61,483 nucleotides of DNA, from contig CACWHX010000013.1 in the NCBI GenBank assembly GCA_902760845.1, forward strand, positions 1 through 61,483. Direction: 5' to 3'. Positions 16,475-26,083 of this stretch are shown piece after piece. The notes beneath the pieces are model-generated. The model had not been told where the DNA came from and made no database searches. It saw only the letters and a list, made by a program, of their open reading frames with translations. The number at the start of each line of letters is the position of its first letter. The stretch's first letter is position 1. This DNA comes from Oscillospiraceae bacterium. GTDB lineage: Bacteria > Bacillota > Clostridia > Oscillospirales > Oscillospiraceae. A program made the translations under genes and the position numbers.

Positions 16475-17404
16475 TCAATCGGCGAGGCGGGCGGCAAAGC
16501 AGTGCCACTCCTCCTCGCAGGCATGCTCCAATAGGGAAAAGCCGTTTCGACGCAGCGCGTCCGCGACCTCGTCCTGCCGCCCCTCGATGACGCCGGAGCA
16601 GAGGAACACGCCGTCCGGCGCGAGAAAGTCCCGCGCGAGGGCGGAGAGCGGGATGATTACGTCCGCCACGATGTTTGCCAGCACGAGATCGTACCCCGTG
16701 CCGAGCGCGGCGCGCATCCCGGCGTCCGTGAGCACGTCGCCCGCGCGGACGCGAAAGCGGTCGCCGCCGATGCCGTTCAGCGCGGCGTTCGCCTCCGCGA
16801 CGGCGGGGGATTTGGGGTCAATGTCGCACCCGGCGGCGCAATCGCACCCCAGCAGCAGCGCGCCGATGGCGAGGATGCCGCTGCCGCAGCCGAGATCGAG
16901 CGCGCGCTTTCCCGGCGCGGCATAGCGCTCCAGCGCGGCGAGACACATGCGCGTGGTGGCATGGCTGCCGGTGCCGAAGCTCAGACCTGGGTCGAGCCGC
17001 AGCGGGATGCGCCCGTCGTCGGGCGCGTCCAGCCATTCCGGCACGACGACGAGCCTTTCTCCGATTTCGATCGGCTGATAATACTGCCGCCAGTTGTTCT
17101 CCCAGTCGCTGTCCTGCACGTAGGCGGTCGTGATCTCGCGGTCCAGTCCGGCGCGGATCGCGTCCAGCAGCGCGCGCCCGGCGTCATCGTCCGCGACATA
17201 GAACTTCACACGCGAAACGCCGCGGAAGCTGCGCACCAGCTCGTCGTCCACGTAATCCCAATATGGACGGTTCTGCACCAGAAAATTTTGAAAATCCGTC
17301 TCGTCCTCCACGACCATGCCGCCCGCGCCCAGCTCGGCGAGCCGCGCGCAGAGCGCGTCGATCTCCGCGCTCGTGGTGGCGACGGCGGCCTCGATCCATC
17401 GCAT
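16475..17404 (-). CDS. prmA: Ribosomal protein L11 methyltransferase
   Basis: This protein is 309 residues. The N-terminal L11-recognition domain (about 1-100) precedes an AdoMet-binding Rossmann domain. Motifs: LDPGLSFGTGSHATT, LDLGCGSGILAIGA, the acidic CDIDP and catalytic-region LANIVADVI. It methylates lysines of ribosomal protein L11 in the cytoplasm. It sits 21 nt upstream of the PatB-like gene. The start at 17404 has a weak upstream GGAGGACAGG. Confidence 0.92.
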   Translation of the reverse strand: MRWIEAAVATTSAEIDALCARLAELGAGGMVVEDETDFQNFLVQNRPYWDYVDDELVRSFRGVSRVKFYVADDDAGRALLDAIRAGLDREITTAYVQDSDWENNWRQYYQPIEIGERLVVVPEWLDAPDDGRIPLRLDPGLSFGTGSHATTRMCLAALERYAAPGKRALDLGCGSGILAIGALLLGCDCAAGCDIDPKSPAVAEANAALNGIGGDRFRVRAGDVLTDAGMRAALGTGYDLVLANIVADVIIPLSALARDFLAPDGVFLCSGVIEGRQDEVADALRRNGFSLLEHACEEEWHCFAARLAD

Positions 17405-17513
17405 ACGCCTGTCCTCCGCCGATTTTTTTCTCCATTATAACAAACGAATGTCACCCGCGCAATAAAAAACCGGGAACGGCAAGGGGCCGCGTCCGGTTTT
17501 GAAAACAGCTGGT

Positions 17514-18398
17514 CTATTGCGAAGCTGCCCGCCGCCCGAACGCTGCGGGCTTTGCCAGCTCCCCGAAGGCCGCGCCGCCGAGGATCAGCACGGCGCCGAT
17601 CACCTGCGCGGGGGCAAGCGTCTCTCCCAGCAGCAGCACGGAAAACAGCACCGCGCTGAGCGGCTCCAGATAGCCGCAGATCGCCACGGTCTGCACCGGC
17701 AGACACCCAATCGCGGAAAAGTACAGATAGCAGCCGAGACCGGTGTTCACCACGCCCAGCAGCAGGATCGGCGCCCAGTCCGCCGCCGCGGGCGCGATGG
17801 AAAAGCCCTGCCGCGCGCCGACGACGACCGCCACCGCCGCAAACGCCGCAAACAGTTGAATCGCGGCGTTTTCCAGCCCGACGATGGCGGACGCCTTCTT
17901 GTTGAAGATGAGCATAACGGCGTAAAGCACGGCGGACATCATGCCGCAGAACAGCCCCCAACGGCTGCCGCCGGTAGCGGAGACGCGCCCGCTCACGAGC
18001 AGCAGCCCGCACAGCACGGCCGCAAAGCCGAGCAGCTTCGGCCATGTCAGCCGCTCGCGAAATACCAGCGGCGACAGGGCCATGACGATGACCGGCCCGC
18101 AGTAATACAGCAGCGACGCCACGCTCACGCCGATCAGCCGATAGGCCTCGAAGAGAAACACCCAGTTGAGGCCCAGCGCCGCGCCCGACACCGCGAGAAA
18201 GCCGAGCTGCCGCGGATGGCGCAGCGCCGTGAACCGGCCGCCCGACAGCAGAAAGAACGCGAGGAGCAGAACGCTCCCGAACAGCACCCGCAACAGCACG
18301 ATCTCCATGCTCGAAAGCGAGATGCGGCTTGCCGCCACACCGTTCGACCCGAACAGCAGCAGCGCCGCAAGATATTTCAGAAACTGGGTACGCTTCAT
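17514..18398 (-). CDS. EamA/DMT-family transporter
   Basis: This 294-residue protein has about ten hydrophobic helices in two EamA repeats (residues about 8-135 and 148-280), as in drug/metabolite exporters. ATG at 18398 follows AGAGGTGG; the longer frame to 18437 lacks a site. It is divergent from a LysR regulator across 127 nt, a layout in which the regulator usually controls the transporter. The substrate is unknown. Confidence 0.88.
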   Translation of the reverse strand: MKRTQFLKYLAALLLFGSNGVAASRISLSSMEIVLLRVLFGSVLLLAFFLLSGGRFTALRHPRQLGFLAVSGAALGLNWVFLFEAYRLIGVSVASLLYYCGPVIVMALSPLVFRERLTWPKLLGFAAVLCGLLLVSGRVSATGGSRWGLFCGMMSAVLYAVMLIFNKKASAIVGLENAAIQLFAAFAAVAVVVGARQGFSIAPAAADWAPILLLGVVNTGLGCYLYFSAIGCLPVQTVAICGYLEPLSAVLFSVLLLGETLAPAQVIGAVLILGGAAFGELAKPAAFGRRAASQ

Positions 18399-18525
18399 GC
18401 TTCCACCTCTTTGCAAATCTTTGCTTGCATTTCGCATGAAAGCAGTGTAGCATAGATTTATCCATCAGAAAAGCGAATGTTTATTATACGATTCATGACA
18501 AAACCGGATGAAAGGACGGACGAAC

Positions 18526-19398
18526 ATGGAGACAAGCATCCAGAAATACAGGGCGTTTCTCAAAGCGGTGGCGTGCGGCAGCTTTACGCGCGCGGCGGAG
18601 GAGCTGTCATACTCGCAGTCCGGAATCAGCCGCATGATCCACGACCTGGAGCGCGACTGGGAGGTGGTGCTGCTCGAACGCGGGCGCGGCGGCGTACAGC
18701 TGACGTCCGACGGGATGAAGCTGCTGCCGCACGCGCAGCGCGTCTGCGCGGAATACGACGCGCTGCAGATGCAGGTGGACGCGCTGCACGGGCTGCAGTC
18801 GGGGCTGATCCGCATCGGGGCGTTTTCCAGCGTGGCGATGCACTGGCTGCCAAACGTCATCCGGGCGTTCCGGCAGGACTATCCGAACATGGACTACGAA
18901 TTGCTGTCGGGCGTTCACACGGAGGTGGAGGACTGGGTGCGCACAGGGCGCGTGGACTGCGGGTTTCTCTCCAGCCCCGTCAGTTCGGAGCTGGAGACCA
19001 TCACGCTGGACACAGACCCCCTGTATGCCGTGCTGCCGGAGGGGCACCCGCTGGCCGCGGCGGCGCGCGTGCCGCTCGCGGCGCTCTGCGGCGAGCCGTT
19101 CATGCTGCTGGAGCCGGGCGGGGATGGGCTGGTACGGTCGCTGTTTGCGCAGCACGGGCTCACGCCGCAGGTGCAGTTTACCACCTACGACGACTACGCC
19201 ATCATGTCCATGGTGGAGAGCGGGCTGGGCGTCAGCATCCTGCCGGGGCTGATCCTGCGGCGCTCGCCCTATCGCATCCTCGCCCGCCCGCTGGACGTTC
19301 CGGCCAGCCGCGAGATCTGCCTTGCCCTGCGCGACAGAAAAACCGCTTCCCTTGCGGTGAAGCGGTTTTTGGAATATCTCGATTTCAGGCGGGAGTGA
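18526..19398 (+). CDS. LysR-family transcriptional regulator
   Basis: This 290-residue regulator has an N-terminal winged helix-turn-helix (FLKAVACGSFTRAAEELSYSQSGISRMIHDLE) and a periplasmic-binding-protein-like effector domain (about 90-290). It likely binds the 127-nt gap shared with the divergent EamA transporter. ATG at 18526 is chosen, with GAAAGGACGG upstream. ATG at 18508 overlaps that site. The effector is unknown. Confidence 0.92.
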   Translation: METSIQKYRAFLKAVACGSFTRAAEELSYSQSGISRMIHDLERDWEVVLLERGRGGVQLTSDGMKLLPHAQRVCAEYDALQMQVDALHGLQSGLIRIGAFSSVAMHWLPNVIRAFRQDYPNMDYELLSGVHTEVEDWVRTGRVDCGFLSSPVSSELETITLDTDPLYAVLPEGHPLAAAARVPLAALCGEPFMLLEPGGDGLVRSLFAQHGLTPQVQFTTYDDYAIMSMVESGLGVSILPGLILRRSPYRILARPLDVPASREICLALRDRKTASLAVKRFLEYLDFRRE

Positions 19399-19461
19399 CG
19401 AGAGTCCGGCCGCAGCCGGCTACGGAGCGCGCCGGGCCCTGACGCGGCGGCGCCGGTCTCC

Positions 19462-20667
19462 TCAGTCCTGGCTGGACGCCATCAGCTCCCTGCAGGTCTC
19501 GCCGAGGATGCGGATGCCCGTTTCAATGGCCTCGTCCGTGCTGTTGGAATAGTTGATGCGGAACGTGCGCACGTTGCGCGCGTATTCATAGAACGGGTCT
19601 CCGGGGCAGATGGCCACGCCCTTTTTGAGCGCCGCGCGATAGAGCTCGACCGCCGTGATGCCCTCCGGCAGCGTGGCCCAGAGGAACATGCCGCCCTCGG
19701 TGGGCGTAAACGTCACGCCCTCCGGCAGATACTTGCGCATGCAGGCCATCATGTGCTCGGCCTTCTGCTTGTAGAGCCGCTTGGTCTTTTCGATGTGCTG
19801 GTCGAGATCGTTGTCCTCCAGATACTGCGCGAGCACCAGCTGGCAGAAGATGTTGGTGTGCAGGTCGGCGGTGGACTTGTAGTTCAGCAGCTTTGCGCGC
19901 AGCTCCTTGTTGCGGCAGCAGATCCAGCCGATGCGCATTCCGGGGGAGACGATCTTGGAGAACGTGCCGAACATGCAGCACTGCTCGCCTAGATACGCGC
20001 CGAAGGAGTTGCCGCCCTCGCCGGAGAAGCGCAGCTCGCTGTAGGGATTGTCCTCCAGCACGAGGAGGTTGGAGGCCTTCAGAATCGCCGCCGCGCGCTC
20101 GCGCACGGCCCTGGAATAGGTGAGCCCCGTCGGGTTCTGAAAATTCGGGATGACGTAGATAAACTTCGCGTCGGGGTGCGCCTTGATGGTCTGCTCCAGC
20201 TTGTCGCAGTCGATGCCGTCTGCGTTGATCGTCACGGGCAGAACGGTCGGGTCAAAGAGATGGAAGGACTGCAGCGCCACGAGATAGGTCGGGTCCTCGA
20301 CGAGGATTTCGTCGCCCGGATCGACCATGGCCGCGCCGATCATCTCCAGCGCCTGCTGCGAGCCGTTCGTGACGATGATATCGTCGGCCTCCACGCCATA
20401 GACGCCCATGGTCTCATAGCGCCTGGCGATCCACGCGCGCAGCGCCGGGTAGCCCTGCGTGGAGCTGTACTGCAGCGCCATGGCGCCCTTTTCGGTCAGC
20501 ACCTTTTGCGTCGCGGCCTCCATCTCCCGGATCGGGAACGACACCGGGTTCGGCAGGCCGCCGGCAAAGGAAATGATCTCCGGGGATGCGGCCGCCGCAA
20601 GAATGCTGGCCGTGAATTCACCCTGAAAATCGGGCTTCATGATTTTCTTCGACATTTTGAGCTGCAT
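19462..20667 (-). CDS. PLP-dependent aminotransferase, class I (LysN/2-aminoadipate type)
   Basis: This 401-residue enzyme has the fold-type I order: FAGGLPNPVSFP near the start, NPTGLTYS, DNPYSELRF and the PLP lysine in FGTFSKIVSPGMRIGW. This set is typical of MocR-like free-standing aminotransferases for 2-aminoadipate, leucine or aromatic amino acids. ATG at 20667 follows AAAAGGAGGG. It lies beyond mutY in the same direction. Substrate specificity cannot be read from the sequence. Confidence 0.88.
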   Translation of the reverse strand: MQLKMSKKIMKPDFQGEFTASILAAAASPEIISFAGGLPNPVSFPIREMEAATQKVLTEKGAMALQYSSTQGYPALRAWIARRYETMGVYGVEADDIIVTNGSQQALEMIGAAMVDPGDEILVEDPTYLVALQSFHLFDPTVLPVTINADGIDCDKLEQTIKAHPDAKFIYVIPNFQNPTGLTYSRAVRERAAAILKASNLLVLEDNPYSELRFSGEGGNSFGAYLGEQCCMFGTFSKIVSPGMRIGWICCRNKELRAKLLNYKSTADLHTNIFCQLVLAQYLEDNDLDQHIEKTKRLYKQKAEHMMACMRKYLPEGVTFTPTEGGMFLWATLPEGITAVELYRAALKKGVAICPGDPFYEYARNVRTFRINYSNSTDEAIETGIRILGETCRELMASSQD

Positions 20668-20795
20668 GGCGCAGGCCCTCCTTTTCTGCGGTTTTTTCTC
20701 TCCTGTTCAGGATATGCCTCTCATTATAGCGCGCAGAAAAGCAGGATACAATGCAAAAATCGTATGGCGAACAATTTCAGCCAAACGCCGACAAT

Positions 20796-21848
20796 TTACC
20801 ATTCATCCAGCGTGAGAAACTGGCGAAATGCCGTAGGGAGCGACACCTCGCCGCGCAGCTCGTCCGGCGTGACCCATGTGAAGCAGTCCGGCGCCTGCGC
20901 GCACGCGAGCGCGTAGCAGCGCATCGTCCACGTGATGTGCGTGAAGATATGCCTGCCGTCGCGCACGGACCTGAGGCGCACGTCGCCGAGCGGCCGCGCC
21001 GCCGCCCACGCACCCACCTGCGCCTCGTCATAGAGGCCCGGCTCGTTCGGGAGCTGCCACAGCCCCGCGAGCAGGCCCGTTTCCGGCCGCTTTTCCACAG
21101 CGACCCGGTTGCCGCAGCGCAGCAGGAACACCGTGCGGTTCTCCGCGCGGCGGCCGCGCTTCGGCTGTTTTTTCGGCAGGGACGACGCCGTGCCGTTTTT
21201 GCGCGCGAGGCAGAGGTCTGAAATGGGGCACGCGCCGCATTTCGGCGCGCCGTTCGGAACGCACACCGTCGCGCCCAGCTCCATGAGACTTTGCGTGAAC
21301 GCGCCGCAGCGCCCCGACGGGTACACGGCGGAGAGCGCCGCGTCCAGCGCCGCTCTGTATGCGGGCGTGTCCACGGGCGTGTCGTCGTCCAGCACGCGCG
21401 CGCACACGCGCAGCACGTTGCCGTCCACCGCCGCCGCTGGCTGCTCAAAGCAGATGGAGGCGATGGCGCCGGCGGTATAGTCCCCGATGCCGGGGAGCTT
21501 TTTGAGCGCGTCCTTCGTCTCGGGGAACGCGCCGCCGTTTTCCGCGAGTATCCTTGCGCACGCCTGCAGGTTGCGCGCGCGATTGTAATAGCCCAGGCCC
21601 TCCCAGAGCTTCAGGAGCTTATCCTCCGGCAGCGCCGCGAGCGCGAAAACGTCCGGCGCCGCGTCGAGAAAGCGGGCGTAGTACCCGCGCACAGCCTCCA
21701 CGCGCGTCTGCTGCAGCATGATCTCCGAGAGCCAGACATGATACGGCTCGCGGTCGGCGCGCCACGGCAGGTCCCTCGCGTTGGCGGAGAACCAGTCCAG
21801 CAGCGGCTGCACCATCTGCGCCAGCCGCGCGGCGTCCAGATCCTTCAT
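20796..21848 (-). CDS. mutY: A/G-specific adenine DNA glycosylase
   Basis: This 350-residue base-excision repair enzyme removes adenine paired with 8-oxoguanine. Seen: the N-terminal glycosylase domain with SEIMLQQTRVEAV, the helix-hairpin-helix LPGIGDYTAGAI with the catalytic Asp in AAVDGNVLRV, the Fe-S cluster cysteines (CGACPISDLC region), and a NUDIX-like C-terminal domain. ATG at 21848 overlaps the stop of rsmA by 4 nt (ATGA). Confidence 0.93.
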   Translation of the reverse strand: MKDLDAARLAQMVQPLLDWFSANARDLPWRADREPYHVWLSEIMLQQTRVEAVRGYYARFLDAAPDVFALAALPEDKLLKLWEGLGYYNRARNLQACARILAENGGAFPETKDALKKLPGIGDYTAGAIASICFEQPAAAVDGNVLRVCARVLDDDTPVDTPAYRAALDAALSAVYPSGRCGAFTQSLMELGATVCVPNGAPKCGACPISDLCLARKNGTASSLPKKQPKRGRRAENRTVFLLRCGNRVAVEKRPETGLLAGLWQLPNEPGLYDEAQVGAWAAARPLGDVRLRSVRDGRHIFTHITWTMRCYALACAQAPDCFTWVTPDELRGEVSLPTAFRQFLTLDEW

Positions 21849-22696
21849 TCCGCCAGCGCCTCCGTGATTGCCGCGAAGCCCCGGATGTCCAGCGCCTCGC
21901 CGCGGATGCGCGCATCGAAGCCGCACTGCCGGATGGCGGCGGCAATCGCGTCCTTTGGATGGCCGGGCAGCCCTGCGGCGAGCGCGTTCACAAGCGTCTT
22001 GCGCCGCTGGTTGAAGGCCGCGCGCACCACAGCGAAAAACAGCGCTTCATCCCGCACCGCAGCCGGCGGCGTCTCGCGCGCGCGCAGCCGCACGACGCTG
22101 CTTGTCACCTTCGGCGCGGGCAGAAAGCAGCCGGGCGGCACGTCGAACAACATCTCCGGCTCGGTGTGCCACTGCGTAAACACCGTGAACGCGCCGTAGT
22201 CCGCCGTGTCCGCCCTGGCGCAGAGACGCTTTGCCACCTCGCGCTGCACCATGACGGTGATCGTGTCGAAGCAGCCCGCCTCGATCAGCGCCGTCAGCAG
22301 CGGGGACGTGACGTTGTACGGCAGATTGGCGCACACGACCGGGCGCAGACCGCCGAGCCGCTCCCGCACCAGTGCGGACAGATCGAGCTTCAGCACGTCG
22401 CCGAACACGATCTCCGCGTTTTCGCGGTCTGCGAGCGTCTCCGCCAGCACGGGGCGCAGCCGCTCGTCCAGCTCCACGGACACGACCCTTCCCGCGCGGC
22501 GGGAAAGCTCCCGCGTGAGACAGCCGACGCCGGGGCCGACCTCCAGTACGCCGGTCCGTTCATCCAGCCCGGCCTCGTCCGCAATGCGCTCCGGCACCCA
22601 GCCGGCGATGAGGAAATTCTGCCCCATGGCCCTGGAAAACCGAAAGCCGTGCCGGCCGAGGAGCTCTTTCAGTTCGGCGGGGTTCGTGAGATTCAT
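21845..22696 (-). CDS. rsmA: 16S rRNA dimethyladenosine transferase
   Basis: This 283-residue AdoMet enzyme dimethylates two adjacent adenines near the 3' end of 16S rRNA. Motifs: MGQNFLIAGW, EVGPGVGCLTREL, and the catalytic NLPYNVTSPLL. ATG at 22696 follows AGAGGAAG. It sits 16 nt after ispG and overlaps mutY, within the long minus-strand block. Confidence 0.93.
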   Translation of the reverse strand: MNLTNPAELKELLGRHGFRFSRAMGQNFLIAGWVPERIADEAGLDERTGVLEVGPGVGCLTRELSRRAGRVVSVELDERLRPVLAETLADRENAEIVFGDVLKLDLSALVRERLGGLRPVVCANLPYNVTSPLLTALIEAGCFDTITVMVQREVAKRLCARADTADYGAFTVFTQWHTEPEMLFDVPPGCFLPAPKVTSSVVRLRARETPPAAVRDEALFFAVVRAAFNQRRKTLVNALAAGLPGHPKDAIAAAIRQCGFDARIRGEALDIRGFAAITEALAE

Positions 22697-22712
22697 AAGC
22701 GCTTCCTCTTTG

Positions 22713-23789
22713 TCATGTACGGGATTTTTCATCAATTGCTTCTTCCCTGCAAATCAGGTCGATCAGCGCGTCGCAGAGCCGATCCGCCGGGTACTTGCCG
22801 ACGGTCTCGCCCTTGCGGAACAGAATGCCGCAGTCCTTGCCGCCGGCGACGCCATAGTCCGCCTCGCGCGCCTCGCCGGGGCCGTTCACGACGCAGCCCA
22901 TCACCGCGACGGTGATGTCCCGGTCGATGCCGCGCAGGCGCTCCTCCACGGCGTGCGCCAGCCCGATCAGATCAATCTGCGTGCGGCCGCACGTCGGGCA
23001 CGCGACCAGGCGCACGCCCTCGCGCCGCACGCCGGCGGCCTTGAGAATGGCGATGCCGGCGCGCACTTCCTCCACGGGGTCGGCCGTGAGCGAGACGCGG
23101 ATCGTGTCGCCAATGCCCTCCGAGAGGAGCGTTCCGATGCCGACGGCGGAGCGGATGACGCCGTGATAGGCCGTGCCCGTCTCCGTCACGCCGACGTGCA
23201 GGGGATAGGGGAACGCCTCCGCCGCGAGGCGGTAGGCCGCGATGGTGAGCGGGACGGTGGAGCTTTTCATCGAGAGGGCAATGTCGTCAAAATCACAGCG
23301 GCGCAGCAGCTCGATGTGCCCCCGCGCGCTCTCCACGAGCGCCTCCGGCGTGGGGCGGCCGTACCGCTCCAGCAGCCGCCGCTCCAGGCTGCCGCCGTTC
23401 ACGCCGACGCGGATGGGGATGCCGCGCTCCCGGCACGCCTCCGCCACCCGGCGCACGTTTTCAGCGCCGCCGATATTGCCGGGATTGATGCGGATCTTGT
23501 GGACCCCGGCCTTCGCCGCGGCGAGCGCCAGGCGATGGTCAAAATGAATGTCGGCCACGACCGGGATGGGGGCGTGCCGCACGATCTCCGGCAGCGCGTC
23601 GGCCGCCGCCTGATCCGGCACGGCGAGGCGGATGATCTCGCAGCCCGCGTCCGCGAGCCGCGCGATCTGCTCCAGCGTCGCCTTCGCGTCCGCGGTGGGC
23701 GTGTTGCACATCGACTGCACGGGGATTGGCGCGCCGCCCCCGACGGGGACCGGACCGACGTGGATTTGCCTGGTAAGCTTGCGTTCCAT
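22713..23789 (-). CDS. ispG: 4-hydroxy-3-methylbut-2-en-1-yl diphosphate synthase
   Basis: This 358-residue Fe-S enzyme of the non-mevalonate isoprenoid pathway makes HMBPP from MEcPP. The [4Fe-4S] cysteines appear in ACPTCGRTQ and MGCVVNGPGE. The N-terminal TIM-barrel half (VQSMCNTPTADAKAT, DIHFD, INPGNIGG) is complete. Together with dxr upstream it supplies isoprenoid precursors, and uppS uses the product. Confidence 0.95.
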   Translation of the reverse strand: MERKLTRQIHVGPVPVGGGAPIPVQSMCNTPTADAKATLEQIARLADAGCEIIRLAVPDQAAADALPEIVRHAPIPVVADIHFDHRLALAAAKAGVHKIRINPGNIGGAENVRRVAEACRERGIPIRVGVNGGSLERRLLERYGRPTPEALVESARGHIELLRRCDFDDIALSMKSSTVPLTIAAYRLAAEAFPYPLHVGVTETGTAYHGVIRSAVGIGTLLSEGIGDTIRVSLTADPVEEVRAGIAILKAAGVRREGVRLVACPTCGRTQIDLIGLAHAVEERLRGIDRDITVAVMGCVVNGPGEAREADYGVAGGKDCGILFRKGETVGKYPADRLCDALIDLICREEAIDEKSRT

Positions 23790-23852
23790 AATGATCTCCT
23801 ATGTAAAAAAAACAAGGGGTCCGGAGGGGAAGTCTCCCCTCCGGCGCTGCGA

Positions 23853-24902
23853 TTATTGAATGATTCTCGCGATGTCGTTGTACATCACGAACGCCATCAG
23901 CCCCAGCAGGAGCACCATGCCGGCGGTGTGGACATAGCCCTCGTAGCGGGGGTCGATCTTGCGGCGGCTGATGCGCTCGACGATCCATGTGACGACGAGG
24001 AAGAAGATGCGCCCGCCGTCCAGCGCCGGGAGCGGCAGCAGGTTCATCACCGCAAGGTTGATGGCGATGAACGCCGTGAAATACGCGATGTTCCAGAGCG
24101 CGGAGGCGGTGGACTCGCTGCTCTGCCCGACGTCGTTAATCATGCTCACGATCCCGACCGGGCCGGAGAGATCCTTTACCCCGACCGCGCCCGCGAGCAG
24201 GTCGCGCAGGCCGCTGTACACCATGCGCACAAAATCCAGCGCGCAGTACCACGAATAGCGCAGCCGCGCGCCGAGACTCGCCTCCTTGACGCCGAAGTGC
24301 AGGCCGTAATACCGGCCCTCCTGCCCTTCATATTCGCGCGTCGTCATGGTGAAGCCCTCCAGCGTCACCTTTTTCCCGTCGCGCAGGACGGTGATGTCAT
24401 GCGTGTCGCCGCCGCGGGCGAGATATTCGCCCACGTTGGAGGAAAAATAGATGCGGTGGCCGTCGATGCTCCAAAATTCATCGCCCACCTGCAGCGCGTC
24501 CGCGCCCTCGTAGGGGCAGCCGTCCATAAACCCGGTGATGACCGGGGTGGTGAACGCCTCGGCCTTGGAGAACACGAGGAAGATCAGCACCAGGCCGATG
24601 AGGAAATTCATCGCCGCGCCGGCCGTGAGGATCACGATCCGCTTCCACGCGCGCTGACTCGTGAAGGCGCGCGGATCGTCCTCGACGGCCTCGTCTTCGC
24701 CGGTCATGGCGCAGTAGCCGCCGATGGGGAGCGCGCGCAGGGCATAGAGCGTCTCGCCCTTTTGCTTTTTCCAGAGCGCGGGACCCATGCCGATGGAGAA
24801 CTCCTCCACCCGCACGCCGCAGGCTTTCGCCGCCATGAAATGGCCCAGCTCGTGCACGGCGATGAGAATGCCGAATGCCAGAATGGCTAAGAGAATATAC
24901 AT
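23853..24902 (-). CDS. rseP: Site-2 RIP metalloprotease
   Basis: This 349-residue intramembrane zinc protease has HELGH (residues 17-21) in the first membrane segment, a central PDZ-like domain (about 110-190) and the third zinc ligand region NLLPLPALDGGR in a later helix. It cleaves membrane anti-sigma factors or signal-peptide remnants. It sits between dxr (10 nt upstream) and ispG, as in many Clostridia. Confidence 0.94.
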   Translation of the reverse strand: MYILLAILAFGILIAVHELGHFMAAKACGVRVEEFSIGMGPALWKKQKGETLYALRALPIGGYCAMTGEDEAVEDDPRAFTSQRAWKRIVILTAGAAMNFLIGLVLIFLVFSKAEAFTTPVITGFMDGCPYEGADALQVGDEFWSIDGHRIYFSSNVGEYLARGGDTHDITVLRDGKKVTLEGFTMTTREYEGQEGRYYGLHFGVKEASLGARLRYSWYCALDFVRMVYSGLRDLLAGAVGVKDLSGPVGIVSMINDVGQSSESTASALWNIAYFTAFIAINLAVMNLLPLPALDGGRIFFLVVTWIVERISRRKIDPRYEGYVHTAGMVLLLGLMAFVMYNDIARIIQ

Positions 24903-24912
24903 AGGGGCTCCT

Positions 24913-26061
24913 TCAGAGATGAAAATACGCAGTTACAAATTCCCGCGCCGCGCGGTCGGCGGCGAGGATCGTGTCCAGATCCGGCGCGGGGCCCGCGCCG
25001 AGCGCCTCCACCGCGGCGGCGACGCTGTCATAAATCATATGATACCCGATTTTGTGGCTTAAAAACAGCCCGACCGCGACCTCGTTCGCCGCGTTCATAA
25101 CGCTCGGCGCGGCGCCGCCCGCGCGCGCGCACCGCATGGCGAGTGCGAGACAGGGGAGCGCGTCGAGATCGGGCGCATAGAAGTGCAGCCCGTTCGTGAG
25201 TTGGGTAAAGTCCAGCCGGTCGCCGCGGCTTTCCGTGCGCGCGGGATACGTCAGCGCGTACTGGATGGGCAGCGTCATGTCCGGCACGCCGAGCTGCGCG
25301 ATGACCGTGCCGTCCACCAGCTCGACCATCGAGTGCACGACACTCTCCGGGTGGATGAGCACCTCGATCTCATCCGGCGTGACGCCGAAGAGGTGCATTG
25401 CCTCGATAAATTCCAGCCCCTTGTTCATCATTGTGGCGGAATCCACGCTGATCTTCGCGCCCATGCTCCAGTTTGGATGCTTCACGGCCTGCTCCGGCGT
25501 GACGGAGGCCGTCTGCGCGCGCGTCCAGCCGCGGAAGGGGCCGCCGGAGCCGGTGAGCAGAATTTTTTTCAGCTCGCCCGCGCGCCCCGTGAGACACTGG
25601 AAGATTGCGCTGTGCTCCGAGTCCACCGGCACGATCTCCGCGCCGTATTGCTGCGCGCTGCGCATGACAATCTCGCCCGCGCAGACGAGCGTCTCTTTGT
25701 TTGCCAGGGCGATGCGCCGGCCCTTTTCGATGGCCTCCAGCGTCGGGCGCAGGCCCACCGCGCCGGACACCGCCGTGACGACGGCCTGCGCGCCGGAGAT
25801 GACCGCCGCCTCGCACAGCGCGCGCTCGCCGCTCTCCACGGCGATGTCCGTGTCCGCGAGGGCGACGCGCAATTCCTTTGCCGCCGCGGCGTCCGTGACC
25901 GCGACGAGCGCCGGATGCAGGCGCCGGGCCTGCTCCTCCGCGAGCCTGACGTTGCGGTTCGTGGTGATTGCCCGCACGGTCAGCCCCAGATGCTCCGCGA
26001 CCGCGACCGTCTGCCGGCCGATGCTGCCCGTGGAGCCGAGAATCGAGATGGATTGGATCAT
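24913..26061 (-). CDS. dxr: 1-deoxy-D-xylulose 5-phosphate reductoisomerase
   Basis: This 382-residue enzyme makes MEP, the second step of the non-mevalonate pathway. NADPH loop GSTGSIGRQT lies at the N-terminus. The metal-binding region VPVDSEHSAIFQ and the flexible-loop HPNWSMGAKISVDSATM are present. It sits between cdsA and rseP in the operon. Confidence 0.95.
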   Translation of the reverse strand: MIQSISILGSTGSIGRQTVAVAEHLGLTVRAITTNRNVRLAEEQARRLHPALVAVTDAAAAKELRVALADTDIAVESGERALCEAAVISGAQAVVTAVSGAVGLRPTLEAIEKGRRIALANKETLVCAGEIVMRSAQQYGAEIVPVDSEHSAIFQCLTGRAGELKKILLTGSGGPFRGWTRAQTASVTPEQAVKHPNWSMGAKISVDSATMMNKGLEFIEAMHLFGVTPDEIEVLIHPESVVHSMVELVDGTVIAQLGVPDMTLPIQYALTYPARTESRGDRLDFTQLTNGLHFYAPDLDALPCLALAMRCARAGGAAPSVMNAANEVAVGLFLSHKIGYHMIYDSVAAAVEALGAGPAPDLDTILAADRAAREFVTAYFHL

Positions 26062-26083
26062 GGAAAAGTCGCCTCGCTCTGCT

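Noticed and set aside
22206..24890. 894-codon plus-strand open frame opposite rsmA, ispG and rseP
   Set aside because: It is Arg/His/Ala-rich, antisense to three clear genes, and arises from high G+C codon bias.
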